Source of the DNA: Nocardioides agri
GTDB lineage: Bacteria; Actinomycetota; Actinomycetes; Propionibacteriales; Nocardioidaceae
Direction: 5' to 3'
DNA length: 64,000 nt
Assembly (NCBI RefSeq): GCF_013778305.1
Contig: NZ_JACEIC010000002.1
Span: forward strand, 2,009,669 to 2,073,668
A program made the position numbers and the translations under genes. The notes under the pieces were generated by a model. It had not been told where the DNA came from and did no database searches. It worked only from the letters and a program-made list of their open reading frames with translations. Shown one piece after another: positions 1 through 7,699 of this stretch (its first letter is position 1; each line of letters opens with the position of its first letter).

Positions 1-126
1 GCCCAGCTCGGCGACGCGGGCCGGATGGTCGCCCCGGTCGACGGCGTGATGCTGCTGGTCGAGCACGTCGCCGGGTCGGCCCGGGTCAGCCGGCACGGTC
101 GCTACCGGTTCGTGCCGCTGCGCTGA
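1..126 (+). CDS. C-terminal end of a probable protein-L-isoaspartate O-methyltransferase (partial)
   Basis: Open from the first base in frame 1 to a TGA at 124-126, giving 41 residues; the start lies outside the window. The tail has a GRMVAPV segment, a hydrophobic strand (VMLLVEHV) and a C-terminus RYRFVPLR. This matches what I recall of the end of PCMT-family methyltransferases, where a G-R-x-V-x-P-V loop is followed by a strand and a terminal F-x-P-L. PCMT enzymes repair isoaspartyl residues with S-adenosylmethionine. The assignment rests on this short tail only, so another Rossmann methyltransferase is possible. Confidence 0.45.
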   Translation, partial: AQLGDAGRMVAPVDGVMLLVEHVAGSARVSRHGRYRFVPLR

Positions 127-156
127 GCACCGCGCCGACCCCGACCTCCGGCTGCC

Positions 157-162
157 TATGCT
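157..162 (+). promoter_or_regulatory. -10-like hexamer TATGCT for the tyrosine phosphatase gene
   Basis: TATGCT fits the actinobacterial TAnnnT pattern and ends 6 nt before the GTG at 169, so the transcript would begin at or next to the start codon. No Shine-Dalgarno sequence is present. Confidence 0.5.
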
Positions 163-168
163 GCCGGG

Positions 169-957
169 GTGGACGACGTGACGACCGACGAGCAGGCCCC
201 GCTCCGTGAGCTGGCTCGACTCGCCTCCGCCGACAACTTCCGCGACGTCGCGGGGCCGGGTGACGGCTACCCGACCGTGGCTGGCCGGCGGGTCCGGCGC
301 GGCGTCTTCTTCCGCTCCAACGAGCTGCAGCTCACCGACGCGGACGCCGCGACGCTCGCCGGCCTCGGCATCACGACGATCCACGACCTCCGGGGCGCCC
401 TGGAGGTCGAGGCCCATCCCGACGTGGCGGTGCCGGGGGCGACCTGGGTCCACGTCGAGGTCTCCGGCATCCCGATGGAGATGGTCTCCGGGCTGGCCGA
501 CGTCGACGCCGCCCTGCGGGTCATGCGCGAGGTGTACGTCGCGTTCGTGCGCTCGCCCGAGGCGCGCGCGTCGTACGCCAGGCTGCTCACCGACCTCGCG
601 ACCGCGCCGCTGCCGCAGCTCTTCCACTGCACCGCCGGCAAGGACCGCACCGGGTGGGCCGCGGCGCTGCTGCTGGAGCTGGCCGGGGTCGATCGCGAGA
701 CGATCCTCGCCGACTACCTCCTGACCAACGACGTGTCGTCCGCGACCCGCGAGAAGTACCTCGCGCTGATCGCCGAGCACCTCGGCGCCGACGAGGTCGC
801 GGTCTACGAGCCGACGATGGTCGTGGAGCCCGGCTACCTCGACGCGGCGTACGCGGCCGTGGCCGAGGACTTCGGGTCGGTGGACGGCTACCTGCGCAGC
901 GGTCTCGGACTCGCCGACGACGTTCTCGCCGAACTCCGGGCCAGACTGCTCGCCTGA
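169..957 (+). CDS. tyrosine-protein phosphatase, Y_phosphatase3/MptpB-like
   Basis: 262 aa, GTG start. The N-terminal NFRDVAG and RRGVFFRSNEL segments and the central signature HCTAGKDRTG are the family hallmarks. The P-loop Cys154-x5-Arg160 would form the phosphocysteine intermediate. Proteins of this type (M. tuberculosis PtpB, Listeria LipA) hydrolyse phosphotyrosine and sometimes phosphoinositides. No signal peptide or membrane segment is seen, so a cytoplasmic location is likely. The start is chosen because a -10-like TATGCT lies 6 nt upstream; a GTG four codons later (178) is possible. The gene is followed after 15 nt by a glycosyltransferase gene with its own -10-like sequence, so co-transcription is uncertain. 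Confidence 0.85.
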   Translation: MDDVTTDEQAPLRELARLASADNFRDVAGPGDGYPTVAGRRVRRGVFFRSNELQLTDADAATLAGLGITTIHDLRGALEVEAHPDVAVPGATWVHVEVSGIPMEMVSGLADVDAALRVMREVYVAFVRSPEARASYARLLTDLATAPLPQLFHCTAGKDRTGWAAALLLELAGVDRETILADYLLTNDVSSATREKYLALIAEHLGADEVAVYEPTMVVEPGYLDAAYAAVAEDFGSVDGYLRSGLGLADDVLAELRARLLA

Positions 958-972
958 CGCCACACTGGCGGC

Positions 973-2430
973 GTGGACCGGCCGCCGTACGCCACCCGCG
1001 AGGTCGCCGCCGTCGTGGCGGTGCAGGCCGCGCTGCTGCTCGCGATGGCCCCCCACTACGGGCCGCACCGCGACGAGCTCTACTTCGTCTCCGCCGGCCA
1101 GCACCCCGCGTGGGGGTACGCCGACCAGCCGGCGCTGACGCCGCTGCTCGCCGGGCTCGCGCACTGGGTCGCCCCGGGCAGCCTGACCGTGCTGCGGCTG
1201 CCCAGCCTGATCGCCGTGGCGGCGCTGGTCTGGCTGGCCGCCCACTTCGCCAGGCTGCTGGGCGGCGGCCGGGCGCCGCAGGTGCTGACGGCCGTCTCGG
1301 TCGCCTCGGGCGGGCTCACCATGGCGGTCGGGCACCGGCTCTCGACCGCGACCTTCGACACCCTGGCCTGGACCGCGATCGCCATCATCGTGGCCCAGGC
1401 GCTGATCGACGACCGCCCGCGGCTGTGGCTGCTCGCGGGGCTGGTGGCGGGGATCGGCCTGAACAACAAGCACGGGGTCGTCTTCTGCCTCTTCGGTCTC
1501 CTCGTCGGGGTGGCCGCCGTTCGCGAGACCCGTCCGGCGCTGCGCACCCGGTGGCCGTGGCTCGCCGGCCTGCTCGCACTCGTGCTCTGGACCCCGAACC
1601 TGCTCTGGCAGGCCGCGCACGACTGGCCCGTCCTCGAGCTCTCCCGCGACATCTCGGAGGAGTACGGCGGGCTCGCCGGCCGTGGGGAGCTGGTCGGCCA
1701 GGCGCTGGTGATGCTCAGCCCGCTGATCGGCGTCGTCGCGATCATCGGCCTGGTGCAGCTGCTCCGGCGGCCGCAGTGGACGCTGGCCGGCCCGGTCGCT
1801 GTCGGCTTCCTCGCCGTGCTCGGGCTGTTCCTGGTCACCGGCGGCAAGGGCTACTACGTGGCCGGGTTCGCGGTGCCGCTCGTGTCAGCCGGGGCGATCT
1901 GGGTCGCGGAGCGCTTCCGGGGGCGCCGGGCCGTGGCCGCCGGCGCCGTCCTGGCGCTCTCGGCGATGGTCGCGTGGCCGGCGCTCGTCCCGGCGCTGCC
2001 GATGGACACCTACGTGGCGTCGTACCCCAAGCTCGACGTCGACCAGCTCGAGACCATCGGCTGGCCCGAGTACGCCGCCCAGGCGCGCGCGGTCGTCGAC
2101 GGACTGCCGCCCGAGGAGCGCGGGCACGCCGTCGTGTTCACCGGCAACTACGGCGAGGCCGGTGCGATGGAGTGGTACGACGTCGGCGTGCCCGTCTACA
2201 GCGGGCACAACGGCTGGCGCGAGTGGGGCCCGCCGCCGGAGTCCGCCGGACCGGTGGTGGTCGTCAGCCAGGGCTCGGCCGACGGGTTCAGCGGGTGCAC
2301 GCTCGAAACGAGGCTCGCGAACAGCGCGGGCGCGGAGGGCGAGGAGGTCGGCGCCGGGGTGTGGCTCTGTGACGGTCCGGTCGGTGGGTGGCGCTCCGCC
2401 TGGAGCCGACTCGTGCACTACGACGCCTGA
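973..2430 (+). CDS. membrane glycosyltransferase, family 39 (PMT/ArnT-like), first of a tandem pair
   Basis: 485 aa, GTG start with CACACT at 961-966, 6 nt upstream. The first extracytoplasmic loop has the HYGPHRDELYF motif, whose Asp-Glu pair is typical of GT39/GT83 enzymes using polyprenyl-phosphate-linked sugars. About ten hydrophobic segments follow (for example near residues 70-90, 130-160, 190-210 and 245-300), then a soluble C-terminal region from about residue 340 with the phrase FTGNYGEAGAMEWY. The acceptor is unknown. It is clearly paralogous to the next gene along its whole length. The C-terminal part, shared by both copies, may be the acceptor-binding domain (inference). Confidence 0.8.
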   Translation: MDRPPYATREVAAVVAVQAALLLAMAPHYGPHRDELYFVSAGQHPAWGYADQPALTPLLAGLAHWVAPGSLTVLRLPSLIAVAALVWLAAHFARLLGGGRAPQVLTAVSVASGGLTMAVGHRLSTATFDTLAWTAIAIIVAQALIDDRPRLWLLAGLVAGIGLNNKHGVVFCLFGLLVGVAAVRETRPALRTRWPWLAGLLALVLWTPNLLWQAAHDWPVLELSRDISEEYGGLAGRGELVGQALVMLSPLIGVVAIIGLVQLLRRPQWTLAGPVAVGFLAVLGLFLVTGGKGYYVAGFAVPLVSAGAIWVAERFRGRRAVAAGAVLALSAMVAWPALVPALPMDTYVASYPKLDVDQLETIGWPEYAAQARAVVDGLPPEERGHAVVFTGNYGEAGAMEWYDVGVPVYSGHNGWREWGPPPESAGPVVVVSQGSADGFSGCTLETRLANSAGAEGEEVGAGVWLCDGPVGGWRSAWSRLVHYDA

Positions 2431-2489
2431 TGCTGCAGGTGCGGGCGCGGCAGCGTGCTCGGATTGGCGTCGCCGGACAGACTGTGCGC

Positions 2490-3980
2490 GTGACCCGTCC
2501 GCCGTACGCCGTCCGCGAGGTCGCGGTCGTCGTCGCGGTGCTGGAGCTGGGGCTGGTGCTCCTGGCGCCGTACTACGGGCCCCACCGCGACGAGCTCTAC
2601 TTCGTCGCGGCCGGGCAGCATCTCGCGTGGGGCTATCCCGACCAGCCGGCGCTGACGCCGCTGCTCGCGCGGCTGGCGGATCTGGTCGCGCCCGGCAACC
2701 TCGTCGTGCTCCGGATCCCGTCGACGCTCGCGTCGGTCGGCGTCGTGCTGCTGTCGGCCCAGGCCGCGCGGCTCCTCGGCGGCCGCCGGGCCAGCCAGGT
2801 GGCGACCGCGGTGGTGGTCGGCTTCTCCGTCCTGGTCCCCGGCCTGGGCCACCTCCTCTCGACGGCGACGTTCGACATGCTGCTGTGGACCGCCGTGCTG
2901 GTGGTGGTCATGCAGGCGCTCCTCGACGACCGGCCACGGCTGTGGCTGCTCGCCGGTGCGCTCGCCGGCCTCGGGCTCAACAACAAGCACGCGATGGTGT
3001 TCTGCCTGCTCGGCGTGCTGGTGGGGGTCGCCGCCGTCGAGGAGACCCGCCCGGTGCTCCGCACCCGCTGGCCCTGGCTGGGCGGGCTCATCGCCCTGGC
3101 GATGTGGATCCCCAACCTCGTCTGGCAGGCCCTGCACGGCTGGCCCGTGTTCGCGCTCGCCGCCGACATCGCCCGCGAGTACGGCGGCGTCGGTGGCCGG
3201 CTCGGCCTCGTGCTCGAGGTGCTGGTGATGTTCAGCCCCTTGATCGCGGCCGTGTGGATCCTCGGCCTGGTCCGGCTGATGCAGCGTCCCGACTGGGTGC
3301 TGGTCCGCCCGGTGGCCGTGGCGTTCCTCGTCGTGCTGGGCGTCTTCGTCATCACCGGCGGCAAGGGCTACTACCTCGCCGGCCTCGTCCCGGTCCTCAT
3401 CGCCGCCGGCCTCACCAGCCTGGTGCACAAGCCCTCGGGACGCCGGCGCCTCGAGCAGGCCACGACCCGCGGACTCGCGATCACCAGCGCCGTCCTGGTG
3501 GCCTCGGCCGCGGTCGCCTACCCGGCCGTGCTGCCCCTGCTCCCGGCCTCGACGTACGCCGGCTCCGTGTGGGCCGACCTGGACGGAGGCCAGCTCGACA
3601 CCATCGGCTGGCCCGAGTACGCGGGTCAGGTCTCGGCCGTCATCGAGCAGCTGACGGAGCCGGAGCGAGCGAGCGTCGTCATCTTCACCGGCAACTACGG
3701 CGAGGCCGGCGCGATGGAGTGGTACGGCGTGGGCCGGCCGGTCTACAGCGGCCACAACGGCTACCAGGAGTGGGGCCCGCCACCGGAGGATGCGACGCCG
3801 GTGATCGTGGTCTTCCCGACCAACCCCAGCAAGTGGTTCCGCGCCTGCGAGGACCGGCTGAAGCTGAACAACGAGGCCGACGCGCCGAACGAGGAGGTCG
3901 GGGTCGGCATCTGGGTCTGCGCAGGCCCCCGCGGATCGTGGGCCGACGCGTGGGACGAGCTGTCCCACTACAGCGCCTAG
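2490..3980 (+). CDS. membrane glycosyltransferase, family 39 (PMT/ArnT-like), second of a tandem pair
   Basis: 496 aa. The frame is open further upstream, but the GTG at 2490 is preferred: it gives an N-terminus (TRPPYAVREV) that aligns with the neighbour's DRPPYATREV, avoids overlap with that gene, and has CAGACT at 2478-2483, 6 nt upstream. It has the same loop motif (YYGPHRDELYFV), the same multi-pass hydrophobic core and the same soluble tail (FTGNYGEAGAMEWY) as its neighbour. The pair is therefore a tandem gene duplication. It may add a related sugar to an envelope glycan or protein; the substrate cannot be read from the sequence. Confidence 0.8.
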   Translation: MTRPPYAVREVAVVVAVLELGLVLLAPYYGPHRDELYFVAAGQHLAWGYPDQPALTPLLARLADLVAPGNLVVLRIPSTLASVGVVLLSAQAARLLGGRRASQVATAVVVGFSVLVPGLGHLLSTATFDMLLWTAVLVVVMQALLDDRPRLWLLAGALAGLGLNNKHAMVFCLLGVLVGVAAVEETRPVLRTRWPWLGGLIALAMWIPNLVWQALHGWPVFALAADIAREYGGVGGRLGLVLEVLVMFSPLIAAVWILGLVRLMQRPDWVLVRPVAVAFLVVLGVFVITGGKGYYLAGLVPVLIAAGLTSLVHKPSGRRRLEQATTRGLAITSAVLVASAAVAYPAVLPLLPASTYAGSVWADLDGGQLDTIGWPEYAGQVSAVIEQLTEPERASVVIFTGNYGEAGAMEWYGVGRPVYSGHNGYQEWGPPPEDATPVIVVFPTNPSKWFRACEDRLKLNNEADAPNEEVGVGIWVCAGPRGSWADAWDELSHYSA

Positions 3981-3995
3981 CCCGCGGGCCCGCGC

Positions 3996-5018
3996 CTACG
4001 ACGTGTGGTCGGCGCCGTCGTCCTCGTCGTCCGGCATCGGCAGGCCGACCTGCGCGAACGTCACCTCGACCGTCTCGAAGCCCTTGTGGCGCTGGGCTCT
4101 CGCATAGCTGGCGTAGGCACGCCGGTCGGCGTCGGTGAGGTTGACCCGGTCGGTGAAGGGGGTGAGCAGGGCGCGCGGCCACAGCCGCCGGTCGAGCACG
4201 ACGTTGACCTCGATGCCGAGGACGCCGATCACCGCAGCCAGCCAGATCACGCCGATGAGACCGAGGACGAGCGCGAAGGTCTGGTTCATCCCGGTGGTCT
4301 TCGTGATGACGTTGGTGACGTAGAGGGCACCGATCGACTGGAGCACCAGCCACAGCAGCGACGCGGTGACCGCGCCCGGCACGGAGCCGGTCCAGATGCT
4401 GTGGCTGCGCGCCGCGCCGACCCGGAAGAGCGCCGTGAGCACGAGCGTGTTGACGGTGACGGTCAGCACGGTGATCGGCCACTTGAAGTCCGACAGGCTC
4501 TCGCCCAGCACCTCGGTGTGGCTGACCAGGATCGCCAGACCCGAGATCGCGAGCACCGCCATGCCCGCGGTGACCAGCAGGAAGAGGCTCTTCAGCCGCA
4601 GCAGGATCGGGTTCGGACGGCTGTTGCGGGGGACTCCCCACGCGACGTTGAGCGTGTTCTGGAGCGCCTGGCCCAGCCCGAGGGCGCCGTACAGGGCCAC
4701 CAGGCCACCGACGACCACGACCGTCGTCGACCCAGTGAGGCCTTCGGGGCGGCCGAGCTGGTCGCCGATGATCGGGAACTGCGCGAGCGCGGTGTCGAGC
4801 AGCTCCTGCTGGCGCTCGGGATCGCCCTCGAGGAAGAAGCCCAGGATCGTCGAGGCGAGGAGCAGCAGCGGGAAGATCGAGATGAAGGCGTAGTAGGTGA
4901 TGATCGCGGCCAGATAGTTGCCCTGGTCGTCGAAGTACTTGTAGATGACGCCGAGCGGATATCCGAACACCGACCAGCGTCGCTGGGCGCCGTCGACGGC
5001 GTCGATGACCCTGGCCAC
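3996..5018 (-). CDS. YihY/virulence factor BrkB family membrane protein
   Basis: 340 aa, GTG start. A cytoplasmic N-terminus (about 35 residues) is followed by FDDQGNYLAAIITYYAF, the usual first transmembrane entry of YihY proteins. Further hydrophobic segments lie near residues 95-120, 150-170, 185-205, 220-245 and 250-275, and the tail is charged and acidic. The family was once annotated as RNase BN; that is not supported, and its molecular role is unknown. TAGCGT at 5025-5030 (minus) ends 6 nt before the start and overlaps the stop codon of the upstream AhpD-like gene. The gene may therefore have its own promoter as well as read-through from the dinB transcript. Confidence 0.85.
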   Translation of the reverse strand: MARVIDAVDGAQRRWSVFGYPLGVIYKYFDDQGNYLAAIITYYAFISIFPLLLLASTILGFFLEGDPERQQELLDTALAQFPIIGDQLGRPEGLTGSTTVVVVGGLVALYGALGLGQALQNTLNVAWGVPRNSRPNPILLRLKSLFLLVTAGMAVLAISGLAILVSHTEVLGESLSDFKWPITVLTVTVNTLVLTALFRVGAARSHSIWTGSVPGAVTASLLWLVLQSIGALYVTNVITKTTGMNQTFALVLGLIGVIWLAAVIGVLGIEVNVVLDRRLWPRALLTPFTDRVNLTDADRRAYASYARAQRHKGFETVEVTFAQVGLPMPDDEDDGADHTS

Positions 5019-5027
5019 CCGGACACG

Positions 5028-5807
5028 CTACCGAGGATCGGTCCCCACGATGGTCAGGTTGCCGTCCGCGTCGGTGGCGAAGAGCTCGACGCCGTCGGTC
5101 ACCGCGGCCGCGTCGGCCCCCAGGGCGACGGCGATCTTGTTGGCCGCGTTGCGGGTCACGTCGAGCACGAGCTCCACCACCTGCTCCGGCGTCAGGTGCT
5201 CGGCCGCGGCCGCGGCGACCGGCGGCGGGATGAGGTAGGGCGACCAGATCACCGCGTCGGTCAGTGCGAGCGCCGCCTTGGCCGCGGCCGGGAGGTCGCT
5301 CTCGGCGTGGTGGTCGACCGCGCCGAACTCGGCCTCGCCGGCACCGGCCTCGAGGGCGGCCACCGACCGGCGCGACGTGCACAGCCGGCACTCGTGCTGC
5401 CGGGCACCGCGCAGCCGCACCAGCTCGGTCAGCACCGGGTCGAGCGCGTCGAGCCGGGCGACCTCGCGCATGAAGTCCTCGACGAGCGGCCAGAGCTCCC
5501 GGGGCTCGCCCGGTGCCGGCACCACGAACGTCGAGCTCCCCAGCACCGCACCGATCGCGATGCCCGCGCGCGGCCAGTAGTCGTCGACGTAGACCGCCTG
5601 CGCCACCTCGAACGCCGTCGGTCCGGTCGCGGCGAGGAAGCGGCGCCGCATGTCGTCGTCGACCAGGGACACGTCGACGCCGAACTGGTCGGCGAAGAGC
5701 TCGACGGCCGGGTCGTCGAGGTCGATGTCCAGCGCGGTGCGCGCTGCGTGCACGGCGTCGAAGGCGCGGGCGGCGGCCGGCGCGTAGCGGTGCATGAGGT
5801 CGGACAT
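5028..5807 (-). CDS. carboxymuconolactone decarboxylase/AhpD-like protein with CxxC motif
   Basis: 259 aa. The segment RLRGARQHECRLCTSRR holds a Cys-x-x-Cys pair in the position of the AhpD-fold redox centre, followed by an Ala-rich helix and the C-terminal phrase LTPEQVVELVLDVTRNAANK. AhpD-fold proteins act as thiol peroxidase partners or (de)carboxylases; the substrate here is unknown. The gene begins 4 nt after the dinB stop. TAGCCT at 5814-5819 (minus) ends 6 nt before the ATG, so an independent promoter is also possible. A shorter paralogue without the cysteines lies on the other side of dinB. Confidence 0.7.
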   Translation of the reverse strand: MSDLMHRYAPAAARAFDAVHAARTALDIDLDDPAVELFADQFGVDVSLVDDDMRRRFLAATGPTAFEVAQAVYVDDYWPRAGIAIGAVLGSSTFVVPAPGEPRELWPLVEDFMREVARLDALDPVLTELVRLRGARQHECRLCTSRRSVAALEAGAGEAEFGAVDHHAESDLPAAAKAALALTDAVIWSPYLIPPPVAAAAAEHLTPEQVVELVLDVTRNAANKIAVALGADAAAVTDGVELFATDADGNLTIVGTDPR

Positions 5808-5811
5808 GGGG

Positions 5812-7035
5812 TCAGGCTAGAGCTCGGTGGGGACGTCGGGGCGGGACGTGGTCCGGCAGCGTGGGCATCTCCAGGCCGGTGCGCCGCCCGACGAGCGCGC
5901 CGCGCGTGACGACCGACGAGCCGAACCTCTCCCGCACCCGGTCGAGCGCCGCGTCGAGCCCGCACTCGTGCGGGCCGTGCGGGAACAGCGGGAGCTCGAG
6001 CTGCTGGGACCGGCCGTCGACGAGGCCGGAGATCGTCACGCCCAGGAGCGTGCAGCCCTTCTCCTCGATGAGCGGCCACGCGGCGTCCAGCAGCCGCCTG
6101 CCGGTCTCCAGCCAGGTCGCGGTCGCCGCACTCGAGTGGGCCAGCGTGGCCGAGCGGGTGGCGCGCCCGAAGTCGTCGAAGCGCAGCCGCAGGGTGAACG
6201 TCTGGCCGATCCGCTCGCCCGCCCGGAGTCGGCGCGCGACCCGGTCGACGAGGCCGGCGAGCAGCGCCTCGAGCTCGGGCCGGCTCTTGGGCTTGCCGGG
6301 CCGCCCGATCGCGCACTGCGAGCCGATCGACCGGCGGCGCCGGCCGACCTCGACCGGGCGCGGGTCGAGCAGGTTGGCCAGTGCCCAGAGGTGCCGACCC
6401 GCTGCCTTGCCGACGGTGGTCCGGAGCTCCGCCTCCTCGCGGCCGGCGAGCTCGCCGATCGTGCGGATGCCGTCGGCGTGCAGCTTCGCGGCGGTAATGG
6501 CACCGACGCCCCACAGCCGCTCGACGGGCAGCGGGTGCAGGAACTCCTCCTCGCGGTAGGGGTCGACCGCGAGGAGCCCGTCGGGCTTGCTGACGGCGCT
6601 GGCGACCTTGGCGAGGTACTTGGTGCGAGCGATGCCGACGGAGATCGGCAGCCCGACCTCGTCGCGCACCCGCTCCCGCAGCGAGGCCGCGATGTCCTCG
6701 GGCTCACCGACGAGCCGGCGGAGTCCGCCGACGTCGAGGAACGCCTCGTCGATCGAGACGCCCTCGACCAGCGGCGTGGTGTCGTCGAAGATCGCGAAGA
6801 CCTGCTTGCTGGCCTCGACGTACGCCGAGAAGCGGGCCGGCACCACGAGTGCGTCGGGGCACAGCCGCATCGCCTGCCGCCCGCCCATCGCCGAGCGCAC
6901 ACCGTAGGCCTTCGCCTCGTAGCTGGCGGCGAGCACGACGCCACCGCCGACGATCACCGGCCGGCCGCGCAGTCGCGGGTCGTCGCGCTGCTCGACCGAG
7001 GCGAAGAACGAGTCGAGGTCGGCGTGCAGGATCAC
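5812..7035 (-). CDS. dinB: DNA polymerase IV, Y-family translesion polymerase
   Basis: 407 aa from a GTG at 7035. The palm begins HADLDSFFASVEQ (metal ligand Asp6) and has SIDEAFLDV (Asp96, Glu97), both required for nucleotidyl transfer. The fingers/thumb region has PISVGIARTKYLAKVASAV, followed by a helix-hairpin-helix and a little-finger domain. It inserts nucleotides opposite lesions during replication and acts in the cytoplasm. The frame is open to an ATG at 7053, but the GTG is preferred because GATCAT (7042-7047, minus) ends 6 nt before it and a perfect LexA box spans 7046-7061. The ATG start would lie inside that operator. No obvious beta-clamp-binding tail was identified. Confidence 0.93.
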   Translation of the reverse strand: MILHADLDSFFASVEQRDDPRLRGRPVIVGGGVVLAASYEAKAYGVRSAMGGRQAMRLCPDALVVPARFSAYVEASKQVFAIFDDTTPLVEGVSIDEAFLDVGGLRRLVGEPEDIAASLRERVRDEVGLPISVGIARTKYLAKVASAVSKPDGLLAVDPYREEEFLHPLPVERLWGVGAITAAKLHADGIRTIGELAGREEAELRTTVGKAAGRHLWALANLLDPRPVEVGRRRRSIGSQCAIGRPGKPKSRPELEALLAGLVDRVARRLRAGERIGQTFTLRLRFDDFGRATRSATLAHSSAATATWLETGRRLLDAAWPLIEEKGCTLLGVTISGLVDGRSQQLELPLFPHGPHECGLDAALDRVRERFGSSVVTRGALVGRRTGLEMPTLPDHVPPRRPHRALA

Positions 7036-7045
7036 CCGACCATGA

Positions 7046-7061
7046 TCGAACATGTGTTCGA
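7046..7061 (-). promoter_or_regulatory. LexA operator (SOS box) of dinB
   Basis: TCGAACATGTGTTCGA is a perfect inverted repeat matching the actinobacterial/Gram-positive LexA box (TCGAAC-N4-GTTCGA). It lies in the 39-bp gap between the upstream AhpD-like gene and the preferred dinB GTG, overlapping the -10-like GATCAT. Repression by LexA and induction by DNA damage is the expected reading. Confidence 0.85.
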
Positions 7062-7074
7062 TCGATGCAACCGG

Positions 7075-7680
7075 CTACGCCGCGAGCGCGGCCTCGATCT
7101 TGCCGGCCGACCGGCGCGCGCCGTCGAGCACGACGTCGACGGCCTCGGCCGGGGTGAGGAGCTCGTGGACCGCCTCCACCACCGACGCGGGGATCGCCGC
7201 CGGCGCTCGCAGCATCGCGTCGCTGAGCGCGAGCGCGGCGTTCGCCGCGTCCGGCCGGTCGCTGGACCGGTCGCTGTGGAACGTGTCGGACCGCGCCACG
7301 ACCTCCAGGAAGCTCTCCACGACCGCGCTGGTGTCGGCGACGGGGTACCGCCGTCGACCCGGCCACCCGGACGACTCCCCGAAGAGCGCGTCGAGCGCCC
7401 CCCGGATCCGCGGCGCCACGTCGGCGATCCAGACCATGTCGAGGACCGCGCTCGTGTGCGTGCCGGTCGCCGCCACGAACCGGGCCCGCGTCGGCTCGTC
7501 GATCGCCGCGGCGTCGTCGCGGAACTGCGCCGCGAACGCCGTGACCGCGGGCGACTCCAGCATCTCGTCGTGCACCCCCGACGGGCGGACCGACACGAGC
7601 ACGGCGTACGACGTGAGCGCCTCGGGTGCGTGCTCCGCGAGCGCGTCGGCTCCTCCGCTGGTCCAGCTCTCGTCCGTCAT
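7075..7680 (-). CDS. AhpD-like/CMD paralogue lacking cysteines
   Basis: 201 aa with no cysteine at all. Its C-terminal part, ALALSDAMLRAPAAIPASV then LTPAEAVDVVLDGARRSAGK, aligns with the end of the CxxC protein at 5028-5807 (ALALTDAVIWSPYLIPPPV, LTPEQVVELVLDVTRNAANK). The two are therefore paralogues and this copy has lost the redox centre. It is shorter in the middle, where the CxxC helix should be. It sits 19 nt downstream of the acyl-CoA dehydrogenase gene and 13 nt before the SOS box. A non-enzymatic or divergent role is likely, but none can be named. Confidence 0.55.
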   Translation of the reverse strand: MTDESWTSGGADALAEHAPEALTSYAVLVSVRPSGVHDEMLESPAVTAFAAQFRDDAAAIDEPTRARFVAATGTHTSAVLDMVWIADVAPRIRGALDALFGESSGWPGRRRYPVADTSAVVESFLEVVARSDTFHSDRSSDRPDAANAALALSDAMLRAPAAIPASVVEAVHELLTPAEAVDVVLDGARRSAGKIEAALAA

Positions 7681-7699
7681 CCCCTCGACTGTGTCACCT

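Noticed and set aside
654-2372. Long open frame overlapping the tyrosine phosphatase and first glycosyltransferase in another phase
   Set aside because: It is an Arg/Ala/Gly-rich product with no family motif and overlaps two genes with clear signatures; it is an effect of high GC.
2388-2489. Upstream extension of the second glycosyltransferase to 2388
   Set aside because: It overlaps the first copy's coding end and has no counterpart in that paralogue's N-terminus.
4005-5909. 634-codon open frame antisense to yihY and the AhpD-like gene
   Set aside because: No start signal, charged low-complexity product, and antisense to conserved genes.
7036-7053. dinB start at ATG 7053
   Set aside because: The extra six codons lie inside or next to the LexA box and are not part of the usual DinB N-terminus (ILHADLDSFF); GTG 7035 has a well-placed -10.
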